DNA from: Paracoccaceae bacterium
GTDB lineage: Bacteria; Pseudomonadota; Alphaproteobacteria; Rhodobacterales; Rhodobacteraceae
Assembly (NCBI GenBank): GCA_013214575.1
Contig: JABSSD010000158.1
Span: 38,834-102,833 of the forward strand
Direction of reading: 5' to 3'
DNA: 64,000 nt
Positions 45,274 to 53,919 of the stretch are shown here, piece by piece. The position numbers and the translations under genes are program-made. Each line of letters opens with the position of its first letter. Position 1 is the first letter of the stretch. The notes under the pieces are model-generated. The model was not told the DNA's origin, searched no databases, and worked only from the letters and a program-made list of their open reading frames with translations.

Positions 45274-46842
45274 CTATTTGAGGCGCTGGCCGTTGGCGCT
45301 GATCTGGCCGTCCTCGGTGATTTCCAGTTTCGAGTTCAACGTGTCTTCACCCTCTCCTGCAACGGTGAACATTCCCATCATCATCCGCAAACCCATGGCG
45401 TCGGAGTCTTCGACCAGACCCATTTCGATCAGCCTGTCGATCAACCCATTGGCCCCAGTGATTTGCAGATCAGCACTGCCGGATGGCGCGGGCATACCGT
45501 CATAGCGGGTGAGATCATCGTTGTTGAAGGCGAAATTACCGGTGGCAGAAAGGCTGGCGCCAGCGGCCGAGATCAGCAAGTCTTTGATGGCCAGCGCGTT
45601 CAGCTCGAACGGGATGTCACCCTCGGGCAGTTCCATCATTTTGGTGAAGTTCAGCAAGTCCTGCAGCAGGGTTGCCTGACCGGTCAGATCTATCGCCAGG
45701 GTTGCCGGGTCACGTGGCAGCACTGCGGCTGGATCAAACATCGACCAGATTTTATCGCCGAGTTCCAGACCCTTCAGGCCAAGCGCAAGGGTGAAATTCT
45801 GTGGCGCTCCCGAGGCGGAAACCGGCATGCGGAAATTGCCGGTCATCTGGTCAATATCAGCCTTGAGCACCATCGACAGGCCAGCATTGATCAGCACATC
45901 CATGCTGATGTCAGATCCTTCAGCGGTGAGCTGTATGGCCTCTGCATTGGCGGCAAAGGTGCTTGTCGATGCCCCTGAGGTCATGGTCTGGGACGAAACC
46001 TGCTCGCCATCCATCATCACGGATTCTTGCGTCGTGCTGCTGCCGTAGGTTCCGGTGACTTTGATTGACAGCCCGTCATGCAGGGCCGCAGCCAGATCCA
46101 TGATCGACATGCCACCGGTTGGCAGTGTGATTGTTGATGTGCTGGCCATCTCTCCATAGCTGGCTGAGGTGGTGGAGACCGCCCCATCCTCGTCTTTGCT
46201 GTGCATGGAATAATCCAAACCCGAGATCACGGATTGGCCAGCAAGAGTGATAAGGTCACCCAGTGTCCAACGGGTGCTGCCCTGTACGGCTGAACCGGTG
46301 CCGGTCAGAGACAGCTCAACCTTGTCGCCGCTGGCACCCAAATCCAGATTCTGCAATGCATAGGCAAAGCCATCCACGGCGTAGGAAAATGTGATGTCCT
46401 CCGGGGTGCCCGAGGCGATCACCTCGGCATTGTCATAGGTGACAATAATGTCGGCTGAAATCTGATCTGATTTCTTGTCGGGCCCTGTTATGACAAACTT
46501 GTAGCTGTGGGTCCCGTCCATATCCATTGAGACAGTCCCATCCGCATGGTTGGTGTAGGACAATGTGGGGTACAGGATGTCGAGCGAACCTTTGCCGTCG
46601 GGGATGGAAAAGTGCAGTTTGGCATCGGTATACAGAACCTTGTTGCCATCGAGCGTGGCTGTCGCGGTCAGCTCACCTCCAACCGTCCGCGCAACCGTTT
46701 GATAGCTGCTCCAAAGGTCGCCAGCGGAAACATCAGCCTGCGCAGGGCCCGCAGTCAGACCGGCAGTCAGACCGACAGTCAGGCCCGAAGTCAGGACGGT
46801 AAAGCCAACAGTGAGCAGGGCGGTGGAGTTCTTGAGCCTCAT
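45274..46842 (-). CDS. DUF2125 exported protein, copy A
   Basis: A 522-residue exported protein. The signal peptide contains a repeated Gly-Leu-Thr unit (GLTVGLTAGLTAGPAQA). The mature part is rich in beta strands with repeating Thr, Gly and Ser, plus lipoprotein-like blocks such as GLKGLELGDKIWSMFDPAAV. The last 25 residues (DTLNSKLEITEDGQISANGQ) nearly match those of the next gene, so the two are paralogues. Function is unknown; DUF2125 is found mainly in alphaproteobacteria. Confidence 0.85.
   Translation of the reverse strand: MRLKNSTALLTVGFTVLTSGLTVGLTAGLTAGPAQADVSAGDLWSSYQTVARTVGGELTATATLDGNKVLYTDAKLHFSIPDGKGSLDILYPTLSYTNHADGTVSMDMDGTHSYKFVITGPDKKSDQISADIIVTYDNAEVIASGTPEDITFSYAVDGFAYALQNLDLGASGDKVELSLTGTGSAVQGSTRWTLGDLITLAGQSVISGLDYSMHSKDEDGAVSTTSASYGEMASTSTITLPTGGMSIMDLAAALHDGLSIKVTGTYGSSTTQESVMMDGEQVSSQTMTSGASTSTFAANAEAIQLTAEGSDISMDVLINAGLSMVLKADIDQMTGNFRMPVSASGAPQNFTLALGLKGLELGDKIWSMFDPAAVLPRDPATLAIDLTGQATLLQDLLNFTKMMELPEGDIPFELNALAIKDLLISAAGASLSATGNFAFNNDDLTRYDGMPAPSGSADLQITGANGLIDRLIEMGLVEDSDAMGLRMMMGMFTVAGEGEDTLNSKLEITEDGQISANGQRLK
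46751..46798 (-). repeat. Four 12-bp tandem repeats in a signal-peptide coding region
   Basis: Units GCAGTCAGACCG, GCAGTCAGACCG, ACAGTCAGGCCC and GAAGTCAGGACG (46751-46798) lie head to tail. They encode a Gly-Leu-Thr-x repeat in the hydrophobic core of the copy A signal peptide. Length changes would stay in frame. Confidence 0.85.
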
Positions 46843-46922
46843 GAAAAGCCTTTCAAATTGCTTGGTCCGAATGTGTTTGAGGCACCTAAGCTGCTCGGGG
46901 ATGAAATTTCAACCACGGGGCG

Positions 46923-46954
46923 CAAAAAAGGCCGCCACCCATGGAGCAGCGGCC
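46923..46954 (-). terminator. Terminator of the second DUF2125 gene
   Basis: On the reverse strand GGCCGCTGCTCC...GGTGGCGGCC forms the stem, followed by six T. It lies 24 bases after the stop codon at 46978 and separates the two paralogues. Confidence 0.88.
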
Positions 46955-46977
46955 TGACATTTTGAATTAATAAACGC

Positions 46978-48501
46978 TTATTTGAGACGCTGACCATTGG
47001 CTAGAATATGACCGTCTTCGGTGATTTCCAGGTTTGAGTTCAGGGTGTCGTCGCCGTCACCCTGAACCGTCAGCAGGCCCATCATCATCCGCGCGCCCAT
47101 GGCGTCGCCGTCCGACATCAGACCCATCTGGATCAGCGTGTCGATCAGCGCATTGGCCCCCACCAGTTTCAGGACAGCGCTGCCGGTTGGGGCAGGCATG
47201 CCATCAAAACTGGCCAGATCATCGTTGTTGAAAGTGAAATCGCCGGTGCCGGTCAGTTTGGCGCCCGCCGCAGAGACCTGCAGCTGCCGGATGGTCAGCG
47301 CGGTCAGCTCACCCGGTTCCTGATCCCCCATATCGACGGCGTCAATCGCTGCAGGGTCGAACAGATCGAACAGCAGTTTGCCCTTGCCGAACAGGTCCAG
47401 CACAACAGTGGCGGGCTCGTGGGACAGCAGACCGGTCGGATCCACCATACCCCACAGCATGTCCGGCACCGCAAAATCGCGCAGGGTCAGACCAAGTTCA
47501 AAATCCTGCTCGCTGTCGGACTTGGCAATTGGCATCGCCAGTTTGGCGCCATATTCGGCAATACTGAGAGAGACCGGGAACGGCAGGTCGCTGCTGCTGA
47601 CATTGACCTCGGTCTGCAGCTGTTTCAGGTCATAGGACAGTTGCCCATTGCCCATCGCAATGGCAATATTACCACCCTGGGACGAGGTCTCCAGCCCAAA
47701 GGTTTCATTGCCATCAACCGCCGACATCGAGGCATGGCCGCCGCTATGGGCAAAGGTGCCGTCAAAGGCGAAGCCCGAGGCCAGCATCGCCGTCATATCG
47801 TTGAAATCCAGCCCCATCGGAATGACGCTTGTACCGCTAAAGCTTAGCCCCTGCAGGCTGCCGGTTGCCGATCCGGCATCACTTCCGCCGGGCTCTTTGG
47901 CGCCAAAGCTGTAGGTCAGCGCACTGGCTGTCATGTCCTGGTCATAGCTGCGCAGGTCGCCAATGGTCATGCTGGTCTTGGTGACCACATCCACCAGCGA
48001 GATGGTTGCCTTGACCGTGCCTGCGGGCATTTCTTCGCCATCGGCCATCACCTTGCCCAGGGCCAGCTCCACCAGGGAGGAGGCGTAATCATAGGTCATG
48101 GTCTGGGCATCGCCAGACACCAGCATGGCGCTGCCATCATGCGAATAGATCATCTCGCCCGAGGCGTTGTCATCGCCGTCGGAAAAGTTGAATGTGATCG
48201 GGAATTGTTTGGGGAACAGCACATCAACGGTGCCATCGCCATTCTCGGAAAACAGAATTTCAGGAAGGGTCAAGCCGACTATGGTGTCTTGGTCGGGGAT
48301 CAGCATCTTCATCGACAGGTCGGATACCGTGAGGGTGCCGCCAGACAGTGTTTCAGTTCCATTGACCTCATAGCCGGTGCCAGAGAGATAGGATTTCCAG
48401 TCGTCCCAGACCTCCTGGGCGCTCAGATCGGCCAAAGCAGCCTGACCGGAAAGCACCAAAACTAACGCTGCACCATAACCGCGTGCGAGGAAAACTGACA
48501 T
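46978..48501 (-). CDS. DUF2125 exported protein, copy B
   Basis: A 507-residue paralogue of the preceding gene. It has an exported start (MSVFLARGYGAALVLVLSGQ) and the same blocks: DLSAQEVWDDWKSYL early, LTLRDFAVPDMLWGMVDPTG late, and DTLNSNLEITEDGHILANGQ at the end. Both copies keep a PAPTGSA-like turn near residue 445. Function unknown. The tandem pair with separate terminators suggests independent expression. Confidence 0.85.
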   Translation of the reverse strand: MSVFLARGYGAALVLVLSGQAALADLSAQEVWDDWKSYLSGTGYEVNGTETLSGGTLTVSDLSMKMLIPDQDTIVGLTLPEILFSENGDGTVDVLFPKQFPITFNFSDGDDNASGEMIYSHDGSAMLVSGDAQTMTYDYASSLVELALGKVMADGEEMPAGTVKATISLVDVVTKTSMTIGDLRSYDQDMTASALTYSFGAKEPGGSDAGSATGSLQGLSFSGTSVIPMGLDFNDMTAMLASGFAFDGTFAHSGGHASMSAVDGNETFGLETSSQGGNIAIAMGNGQLSYDLKQLQTEVNVSSSDLPFPVSLSIAEYGAKLAMPIAKSDSEQDFELGLTLRDFAVPDMLWGMVDPTGLLSHEPATVVLDLFGKGKLLFDLFDPAAIDAVDMGDQEPGELTALTIRQLQVSAAGAKLTGTGDFTFNNDDLASFDGMPAPTGSAVLKLVGANALIDTLIQMGLMSDGDAMGARMMMGLLTVQGDGDDTLNSNLEITEDGHILANGQRLK

Positions 48502-48634
48502 ATGACAACCTTTCTATCAAAATCTGTGGGTCCATGGTCAACAGTAGGGTATTGCCCGTCAAGGGGCCTGATTGTCGACCATTCCCCATTAACATAGTAC
48601 CATGGTTTGGAATCGTGAATTGGAGATAAAATAT

Positions 48635-49384
48635 ATGGAATTCAAGGGTAAAACGGTCATTATTACCGGGGCCAGTCGGGGAATTGGGGCTGAGGCCGCA
48701 CGGGTCTTTGCGGCGGCGGGTGCCAATGTGGCCTTGCTGGCAAGGAGCGCCGACAGTTTGGCGGCCTTGGCGGCAGAGATCGGCGACACTGCGCTGGCGC
48801 TGACCTGCGATGTGTCGGACTATGCGGCGGTTGACGCGGCAGTGCAGAAAACTGTCGAACACTTTGGTGGCTTGGATGTGCTGATCAACAACGCCGGGGT
48901 GCTGAAACCCATTGGCCCCTTGGCCGAGGCGGACCCGGAGGCGTGGGGCCAGGTGATTGATATCAACATCAAGGGCGTTTTCAATGGCATGCGGGCCGCC
49001 TTGCCGGTGATGAAGGCCGCAGGCGGCGGCTCCATTCTGACCGTCAGTTCCGGCGCCGCCCATAATCCGCTTGAGGGTTGGGGGGCCTATTGTGCCTCCA
49101 AGGCCGGCGCGGCGATGCTGACACGGTCACTGGATCTAGAGGAACGCAGCAATGGTATCCGCGCCATTGGCTTGTCGCCCGGAACCGTGGCCACCGAGAT
49201 GCAGCGTATCATCAAGGCCAGCGGTATCAATCCGGTGAGCGAGATGAGCTGGGAGGACCACGTGCCTGCTGAGTGGCCGGCCAAGATCCTGTTGTGGATG
49301 TGCAGCTCGGATGCGGATGAATTTATCGGCAGTGAAATCTCCCAGCGCGATGAGGAGATCCGCAAGCGGGCCGGCCTGACATGA
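48635..49384 (+). CDS. Short-chain dehydrogenase/reductase
   Basis: The start at 48635 follows GGAG by 10 bases; an 11-codon upstream extension is rejected. The 249-residue SDR has TGASRGIG at residues 10-17, DVLINNAGVL near 86, and the catalytic Ser and YCASK in SSGAAHNPLEGWGAYCASKA. It binds NAD(P)H; the substrate is unknown. It overlaps the enoyl-CoA hydratase gene by 4 bases, so the pair may act on one acyl chain. Confidence 0.92.
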   Translation: MEFKGKTVIITGASRGIGAEAARVFAAAGANVALLARSADSLAALAAEIGDTALALTCDVSDYAAVDAAVQKTVEHFGGLDVLINNAGVLKPIGPLAEADPEAWGQVIDINIKGVFNGMRAALPVMKAAGGGSILTVSSGAAHNPLEGWGAYCASKAGAAMLTRSLDLEERSNGIRAIGLSPGTVATEMQRIIKASGINPVSEMSWEDHVPAEWPAKILLWMCSSDADEFIGSEISQRDEEIRKRAGLT

Positions 49385-49998
49385 TCGAGCTGACGGTTGA
49401 GGAGTCCGGGCTGTGGATCGTGACCCTCAACCGTCCGGACAAGGCCAATGCGCTGACCTCAGCGATGCTGGAACAGCTGGTGGATATTGCCAATCGCGCG
49501 GTTGAGGCGCGTGGGCTGATCCTGACTGGCACCGGCAAGGTGTTCAGCGCCGGCGCCGATCTGGGCGAGGCGGCGGCGGGTCTGGCCACCTCGCCGCTGT
49601 GGGAGCAGCTGTCCGCGGTGATCGCGGCGCTGCCCTGCCTGAGTGTCGCGGCGCTGAACGGCACCCTGGCGGGCGGCGCCAATGGCATGGCGCTGGCCTG
49701 TGATCTGCGCATTGCGGTACCCAGTGCCAGGGTGTTCTATCCGGTGATGAAGCTGGGCTATCTGCCCCAGCCTTCGGACGTCAAACGGATGGTGGCGCTG
49801 GTGGGGCCGGCCCGGTGTAAGCTGATCCTGGCGGCCGGCCAAAAGATATCGGCGCAGCAGGCCTATGATTTTGGCCTGCTCGATCAACTGGTGGAGCCTG
49901 CCGATTTGATGCAGGTCGCGCGTGACCTGATGGCGGATAGTCTGGCGGCCAAGCCGGAGCTGGCCCGGCGTATATTGGCGATGTGTCAGGACAGCTGA
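49381..49998 (+). CDS. Enoyl-CoA hydratase/isomerase family protein
   Basis: The 205-residue crotonase is shorter than typical enoyl-CoA hydratases (about 255). Its core is FSAGADLGEAAAG and LNGTLAGGANGMALACDLRI, which form the oxyanion hole. It starts within the SDR stop (ATGA). The catalytic Glu pair cannot be assigned with confidence, so the exact reaction (hydration, isomerisation or hydrolysis) is open. Confidence 0.88.
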   Translation: MIELTVEESGLWIVTLNRPDKANALTSAMLEQLVDIANRAVEARGLILTGTGKVFSAGADLGEAAAGLATSPLWEQLSAVIAALPCLSVAALNGTLAGGANGMALACDLRIAVPSARVFYPVMKLGYLPQPSDVKRMVALVGPARCKLILAAGQKISAQQAYDFGLLDQLVEPADLMQVARDLMADSLAAKPELARRILAMCQDS

Positions 49999-50405
49999 TC
50001 CAGGGTCTCCCGCCCGTCGTTGTCATCTTCGATGCCTGCCTTCCGTTGGGCGTAGCGCCGCGCAAAGCGCGGCGCTACGCCCAAGGCTGCCAAGGGTGTT
50101 TGGCGGAGCCAGACACCCTGCGGGCGCGGGAGCAATGCGGGGCGGATCTGATCGGTGACGTCATTTGCTGCGGGCGCCAGCGGTGAACCGGGGTAAGTGT
50201 CGTGCAACAGATCCACCAACCTGCCCTTGCCAGCCTGCCGTTTTGCGATCACATGGAGCAGGCTTTGCGGCACAGTACCGGCACTCGGATGGTGGCGCAG
50301 CGGGTAGAACTGATCACATAGGGTCGGCTCGCACATGGCGGCGCCTTGCGGGTTATCGCATCGCATAGGTTGCGCCGGACTGTGGCGCTGACAACGGGGA
50401 GACAT
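49986..50405 (-). CDS. Hypothetical protein containing a translated palindrome
   Basis: A 139-codon frame overlapping the ends of both neighbours by a few bases, with no strong ribosome binding site. The middle (LLHVIAKRQAGKGRLVDLLH, RPALLPRPQGVWLRQTPLAA) looks like real protein; the C-terminal part LGVAPRFARRYAQR is the translation of the 18-bp inverted repeat at 50046-50084. I do not recognise the family. It may be a small gene carrying an inserted repeat or a remnant. Confidence 0.4.
   Translation of the reverse strand: MSPRCQRHSPAQPMRCDNPQGAAMCEPTLCDQFYPLRHHPSAGTVPQSLLHVIAKRQAGKGRLVDLLHDTYPGSPLAPAANDVTDQIRPALLPRPQGVWLRQTPLAALGVAPRFARRYAQRKAGIEDDNDGRETLDQLS
50007..50084. repeat. Dispersed palindromic element (internal copy)
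   Basis: CTCCCGCCCGTCGT at 50007-50020 is followed, after 25 bases, by a perfect 18-bp inverted repeat (50046-50063 and 50067-50084) with a 3-base loop. The same two-part layout occurs at 63940-64000. Confidence 0.85.
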
Positions 50406-51606
50406 GGCAATGGATTATGATGCAGTGGTGATCGGAGCCGGTCCGGCGGGGCTGATGGCGGCGGATCAGCTGGCACGGGCCGGGCATCGGGTTCTGCTGA
50501 CCGAGGCCAGGCCCTCGGTGGGGCGCAAGCTGCTGATGGCGGGCAAATCCGGCTTGAACCTGACCAGGGATGAACCGTTCGACCAGTTGATCACCAACTA
50601 TGGCAAAGCCGCGGATTGGCTGGCGCCGATGGTCAGGCAGTTTGATGCGCAGGCAGTGCAGGACTGGGCGCGTGGTCTGGGCAGTGAGCTGTTCACCGGA
50701 TCGACCGGCCGGGTGTTTCCCAAAGCCATGAAGGCCTCGCCGCTGCTGCGGGCCTGGTTGGCTGCGCTGGGCGAATTAGGCGTACAGCGCCGCACCGGGT
50801 GGTCCTGGCGGGGCTGGGACGGGGCCGATCTGCTGTTTGACACTGGAGAGGGGGCCCAGGTGCTGCCTGCGGCGGTCACCGTGCTGGCGCTGGGCGGTGC
50901 CAGTTGGGCGCGGCTGGGCTCGGACGGGATGTGGGCGCCGGTGCTGGCGGATCAAGGGGTCGCGCTGGCCCCGTTCAAGCCGGCCAATGTCGGGCTGCTG
51001 GTGGACTGGTCCGATCATATGGTCCCCCAGTTTGGCGCGCCGCTCAAGGGTATCGCGCTGCGGGCCGGTGATCTGTTTTCACGCGGCGAGGCGGTGATCT
51101 CCAAACGTGGGCTTGAGGGCGGCGGAATCTACGCGATCTGCGCGGCGGTGCGCGACGGTGCGTCGCTGACGCTGGATCTGCTGCCGGATCTGTCTGGGGA
51201 TGAGGTTACCCGCCGGTTGTCGCGCCCTCGTGGCAAGGCCAGCCTGTCCAACCATCTGCGCAAGGTGTTGAAACTGGATCCAGCGCGTATTGCGATGTTG
51301 CAGGAATTTGGCCGTCCACTGCCACCGCAACCCGCAGATCTGGCCCGGTTGATCAAGGCTTTGCCGGTGAAACACGCAGGCCTGCGGCCCATTGACGAGG
51401 CGATCTCAACCGCTGGCGGTGTCACCCGTGACGCGCTGGACGAAGGATTGATGCTGAAACAGAGGCCCGGGGTGTTCTGTGCCGGCGAAATGCTGGACTG
51501 GGAAGCGCCCACCGGTGGCTATCTGCTGACCGGCTGTCTGGCCACCGGGCGTTGGGCCGGCCGAGCGGCGGCGCAATACCTGGGCAAACCCGGGTCGGCA
51601 GTGTGA
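50404..51606 (+). CDS. TIGR03862 family flavoprotein
   Basis: A 400-residue FAD-dependent protein of the HI0933/BaiN type. The Rossmann FAD motif is YDAVVIGAGPAGLMAADQLA near residues 4-23 (the start may be the second ATG at 50410), RPSVGRKLLMAGKSGLNLT follows, and the C-terminal FAD block is GVFCAGEMLDWEAPTGGYLL. The substrate is unknown. It converges with the GST gene across a long hairpin (51617-51658). Confidence 0.87.
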   Translation: MAMDYDAVVIGAGPAGLMAADQLARAGHRVLLTEARPSVGRKLLMAGKSGLNLTRDEPFDQLITNYGKAADWLAPMVRQFDAQAVQDWARGLGSELFTGSTGRVFPKAMKASPLLRAWLAALGELGVQRRTGWSWRGWDGADLLFDTGEGAQVLPAAVTVLALGGASWARLGSDGMWAPVLADQGVALAPFKPANVGLLVDWSDHMVPQFGAPLKGIALRAGDLFSRGEAVISKRGLEGGGIYAICAAVRDGASLTLDLLPDLSGDEVTRRLSRPRGKASLSNHLRKVLKLDPARIAMLQEFGRPLPPQPADLARLIKALPVKHAGLRPIDEAISTAGGVTRDALDEGLMLKQRPGVFCAGEMLDWEAPTGGYLLTGCLATGRWAGRAAAQYLGKPGSAV

Positions 51607-51616
51607 CGATTGTTTT

Positions 51617-51658
51617 GCCCAGCCGCTAGGTCGGGCCGCGCCCGGCCAGCGGCTGGGC
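51617..51658. repeat. Long hairpin between converging flavoprotein and GST genes
   Basis: GCCCAGCCGCT (51617-51627) pairs with AGCGGCTGGGC (51648-51658), and the inner GGTCGGGC/GCCCGGCC extends the stem to about 19 bp. No T run; a roadblock or termination role is possible. Confidence 0.8.
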
Positions 51659-51673
51659 GCGACCCTCGTTTGG

Positions 51674-52267
51674 TTAGTCTTCCAGATGGGCAAGGGCGCG
51701 CTTGAAGCCCTCCCGCTCGCGCATGTCCTTGGCATAGGCGCGCATGGTTGGGTCGCTGACCGGGAAACCGGCAACCAGGGCCCAGTTCAGGCAATGGGTG
51801 GCGGTGATGTCAGCGATGGTAAAGCTGTCGCCCTGCAGGAATGGACCGTCGAAGCCTTTGCCCAGGCGTTCCAGATTGCGCTCAAACTCCCATTTCAGGC
51901 TGTCCTTCACCTGCGGAACCCGCTTGTCTTCTGGCAGAATAAAGCTGTGGCGGGCGGCGGTCCATAAAACTGAGTCGAATTCGTCCAGCACCATCTGGGT
52001 CAGAGAATCCTGATGCGCGCGCTCGATCGTGCCTGCGGGATGGGTCAGTTTCCCATGTTTATCCGCCAGATAGGTGATGATGGCGGTGGAATCGGTGATC
52101 ACCGCATCGCCGTCCAGCAGCACCGGGATCTTGCCCGATGCATTCAGCGCCAGCACATCCGGGTGATGCGGTGCGGCTTCGATCAGCTGGTAGGGCTCGC
52201 CGATCTCTTCCAGCATCCATATGACGCGAAAAGCCCGGCTTTTGACGCTTCCGTAAAGTTTATACAT
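51674..52267 (-). CDS. Glutathione S-transferase
   Basis: Start at 52267 after AGGGATC; ten upstream codons are excluded. The 197-residue protein has a GST N-terminal domain (MYKLYGSVKSRAFRVIWMLEE, then GKIPVLL and DSTAIITYLADKHG) and a helical C-terminal domain with the FTIADITATHCLNWA motif. Substrate unknown. Independent of neighbours. Confidence 0.92.
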   Translation of the reverse strand: MYKLYGSVKSRAFRVIWMLEEIGEPYQLIEAAPHHPDVLALNASGKIPVLLDGDAVITDSTAIITYLADKHGKLTHPAGTIERAHQDSLTQMVLDEFDSVLWTAARHSFILPEDKRVPQVKDSLKWEFERNLERLGKGFDGPFLQGDSFTIADITATHCLNWALVAGFPVSDPTMRAYAKDMREREGFKRALAHLED

Positions 52268-52330
52268 GTTGATCCCTGTCTTTTGATTTGAGTTCAAAAT
52301 GGGAAATAATGCCCCGAGGTCAAGGGGTAA

Positions 52331-53359
52331 TCAGCGCAGGCGGCTTAACATTGCCAGCCGGATCAGGGCGCGCTCCATCAGCGCCAGTGCCGGCGCGGTT
52401 TGCCCGGCGGAGCGCAGTTGCAGATCGGTGTCGGTCAGCAGTGTCAGCGCCGTCTCTAACCGGTCAACGCCCCAGCCCTGTGCCTGGCGCAGCACCCGGT
52501 CCCGGCGTTTGCCATACAGCGGCGGCCGCATCCGGCCAATGCCCTGCGCCGCACCACCGGGATGTGAGGCACAGGCATAGAGGGTGCGAAAATGGCGGGT
52601 GGCGCCAATGCACAGTGTCACCGCGTTGGTGCCCTGCGACTGCAACCGGCGGATCAGCGGGCCAATTTCGCCACTGCGACCCTCGGCCACCACGTTCAGC
52701 ACGTCATCCAGTGCCGCCTCGGTGGATTGCGGCGCCACCGCCTCGATGTCGTCCAGCGACAGCGGGCTGGCATCGCCGTATTTATATAGCGCCAGCTTTT
52801 CAATCATCCGCGAGAAATCACCGGGGCCGATGTCATTGGCGATATCGGTCAGCGAAGACATGCTGTCGCCGGGAATATCGCGAATCGAGGCCGCAGCCAG
52901 AATGCGCTCGATCTCGGCGCGTGACGGCGGGTCGTCGTAGATGCCGACCGCATAGGCGTTGCGGTGGCTCTCAAATCCCTTGCGCAGTTTTGAGGTGGCT
53001 TTCAGCTGGCCGCCGGTGACCAGGATCTGCGCATCGCCGGGCTGCCATTCCTCCAGTGCGGTCAGAATGGCAGGGGCGGCCTGGTCATTGGCCTCTTCGA
53101 CAAACACCGCGCGGATGCCGGGAAAGAATCCCACCGCCTTGACCGCGTCCAGCAATTGCGCCGGGTCCTTGCGCAAGCCGCCGGCAGACATCCGGGTCAG
53201 GCGCATCTCTTCTTCAGCAGCCGGACCCAAGAGCGCGGCCAGCAACTGCTGGCGTTTCAGCGCCACCCGCATTGCGTCGCCGCCGTAGATCAGAATTCCG
53301 GTTTTATCCGGGTCTGGGCGGGCAAAATACCCTTCGGCGTCGCGGGGGCTGAGTTTCAT
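52331..53359 (-). CDS. holA: DNA polymerase III subunit delta
   Basis: The 342-residue clamp-loader subunit starts [17 protein letters not shown], with GILIYGGDAMRVALKRQQLL at the AAA+ fold and LAALLGPAAEEEMRLTRM following, and a helical C-terminal domain. It opens the sliding clamp with the tau/gamma and delta' subunits. It overlaps lptE by 4 bases, and the order leuS-lptE-holA is conserved in related bacteria. Confidence 0.9.
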   Translation of the reverse strand: MKLSPRDAEGYFARPDPDKTGILIYGGDAMRVALKRQQLLAALLGPAAEEEMRLTRMSAGGLRKDPAQLLDAVKAVGFFPGIRAVFVEEANDQAAPAILTALEEWQPGDAQILVTGGQLKATSKLRKGFESHRNAYAVGIYDDPPSRAEIERILAAASIRDIPGDSMSSLTDIANDIGPGDFSRMIEKLALYKYGDASPLSLDDIEAVAPQSTEAALDDVLNVVAEGRSGEIGPLIRRLQSQGTNAVTLCIGATRHFRTLYACASHPGGAAQGIGRMRPPLYGKRRDRVLRQAQGWGVDRLETALTLLTDTDLQLRSAGQTAPALALMERALIRLAMLSRLR

Positions 53360-53919
53360 GCCGGCGGGATCAGATCTGGCGCCGCAACGGGGGCCGCAAC
53401 GGGGGCCGGGTCGGTCGATAGATCCGCAGTTGTCAAAATTCGGGTGTTGATCTGATCGGCTAGTATAACCATCAAGCGCTGGTGGGCGTCGCGTTCACTG
53501 GCCAGAGTTTCCACCGTGGATCCGGTGGCGGAATAGCCGGTGAAGGCCTGTTCTTCGCCGCTGGCAACCACCTTGCCGTCCGATGTTCGGGTCAGCGTAT
53601 AGCTGGCCTCGCCAAGCAGCGAATAGCGGGTGGTCTGACTGTCATCGGTGATCGCCTGGCCCTCGTCCCGGGTGCTGAGTGTCAGGTCCAGCTGATAGGC
53701 CGCTGCGCCTGCGCGCCCCAGCCGATGTTCTAAATTCTGCACCACCAGGTAAGAATCGACCTCGCTGGTGGAGGGGACGTCCTCGGGTGCCTGCACTGTC
53801 ACCTGACCATACAGCGCATCGCCGGTGCCGCCGGGGGCGTGAACCGGGGTAAAGCCACAGGCCGCCAGCGCCAGAGGCGCCAGCATGACCAGCAGGGTTC
53901 TGCGATTAAACAACGACAT
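53356..53919 (-). CDS. lptE: LPS assembly lipoprotein LptE
   Basis: Start at 53919 ([12 protein letters not shown]). The 187-residue lipoprotein has a signal peptide ending in the lipobox LALAAC, with the modified Cys followed by GFTPVH. LptE plugs the LptD barrel for LPS insertion in the outer membrane. The match to the family is weak in sequence but the leuS-lptE-holA order supports it. It overlaps leuS by 14 bases. Confidence 0.82.
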   Translation of the reverse strand: MSLFNRRTLLVMLAPLALAACGFTPVHAPGGTGDALYGQVTVQAPEDVPSTSEVDSYLVVQNLEHRLGRAGAAAYQLDLTLSTRDEGQAITDDSQTTRYSLLGEASYTLTRTSDGKVVASGEEQAFTGYSATGSTVETLASERDAHQRLMVILADQINTRILTTADLSTDPAPVAAPVAAPDLIPPA

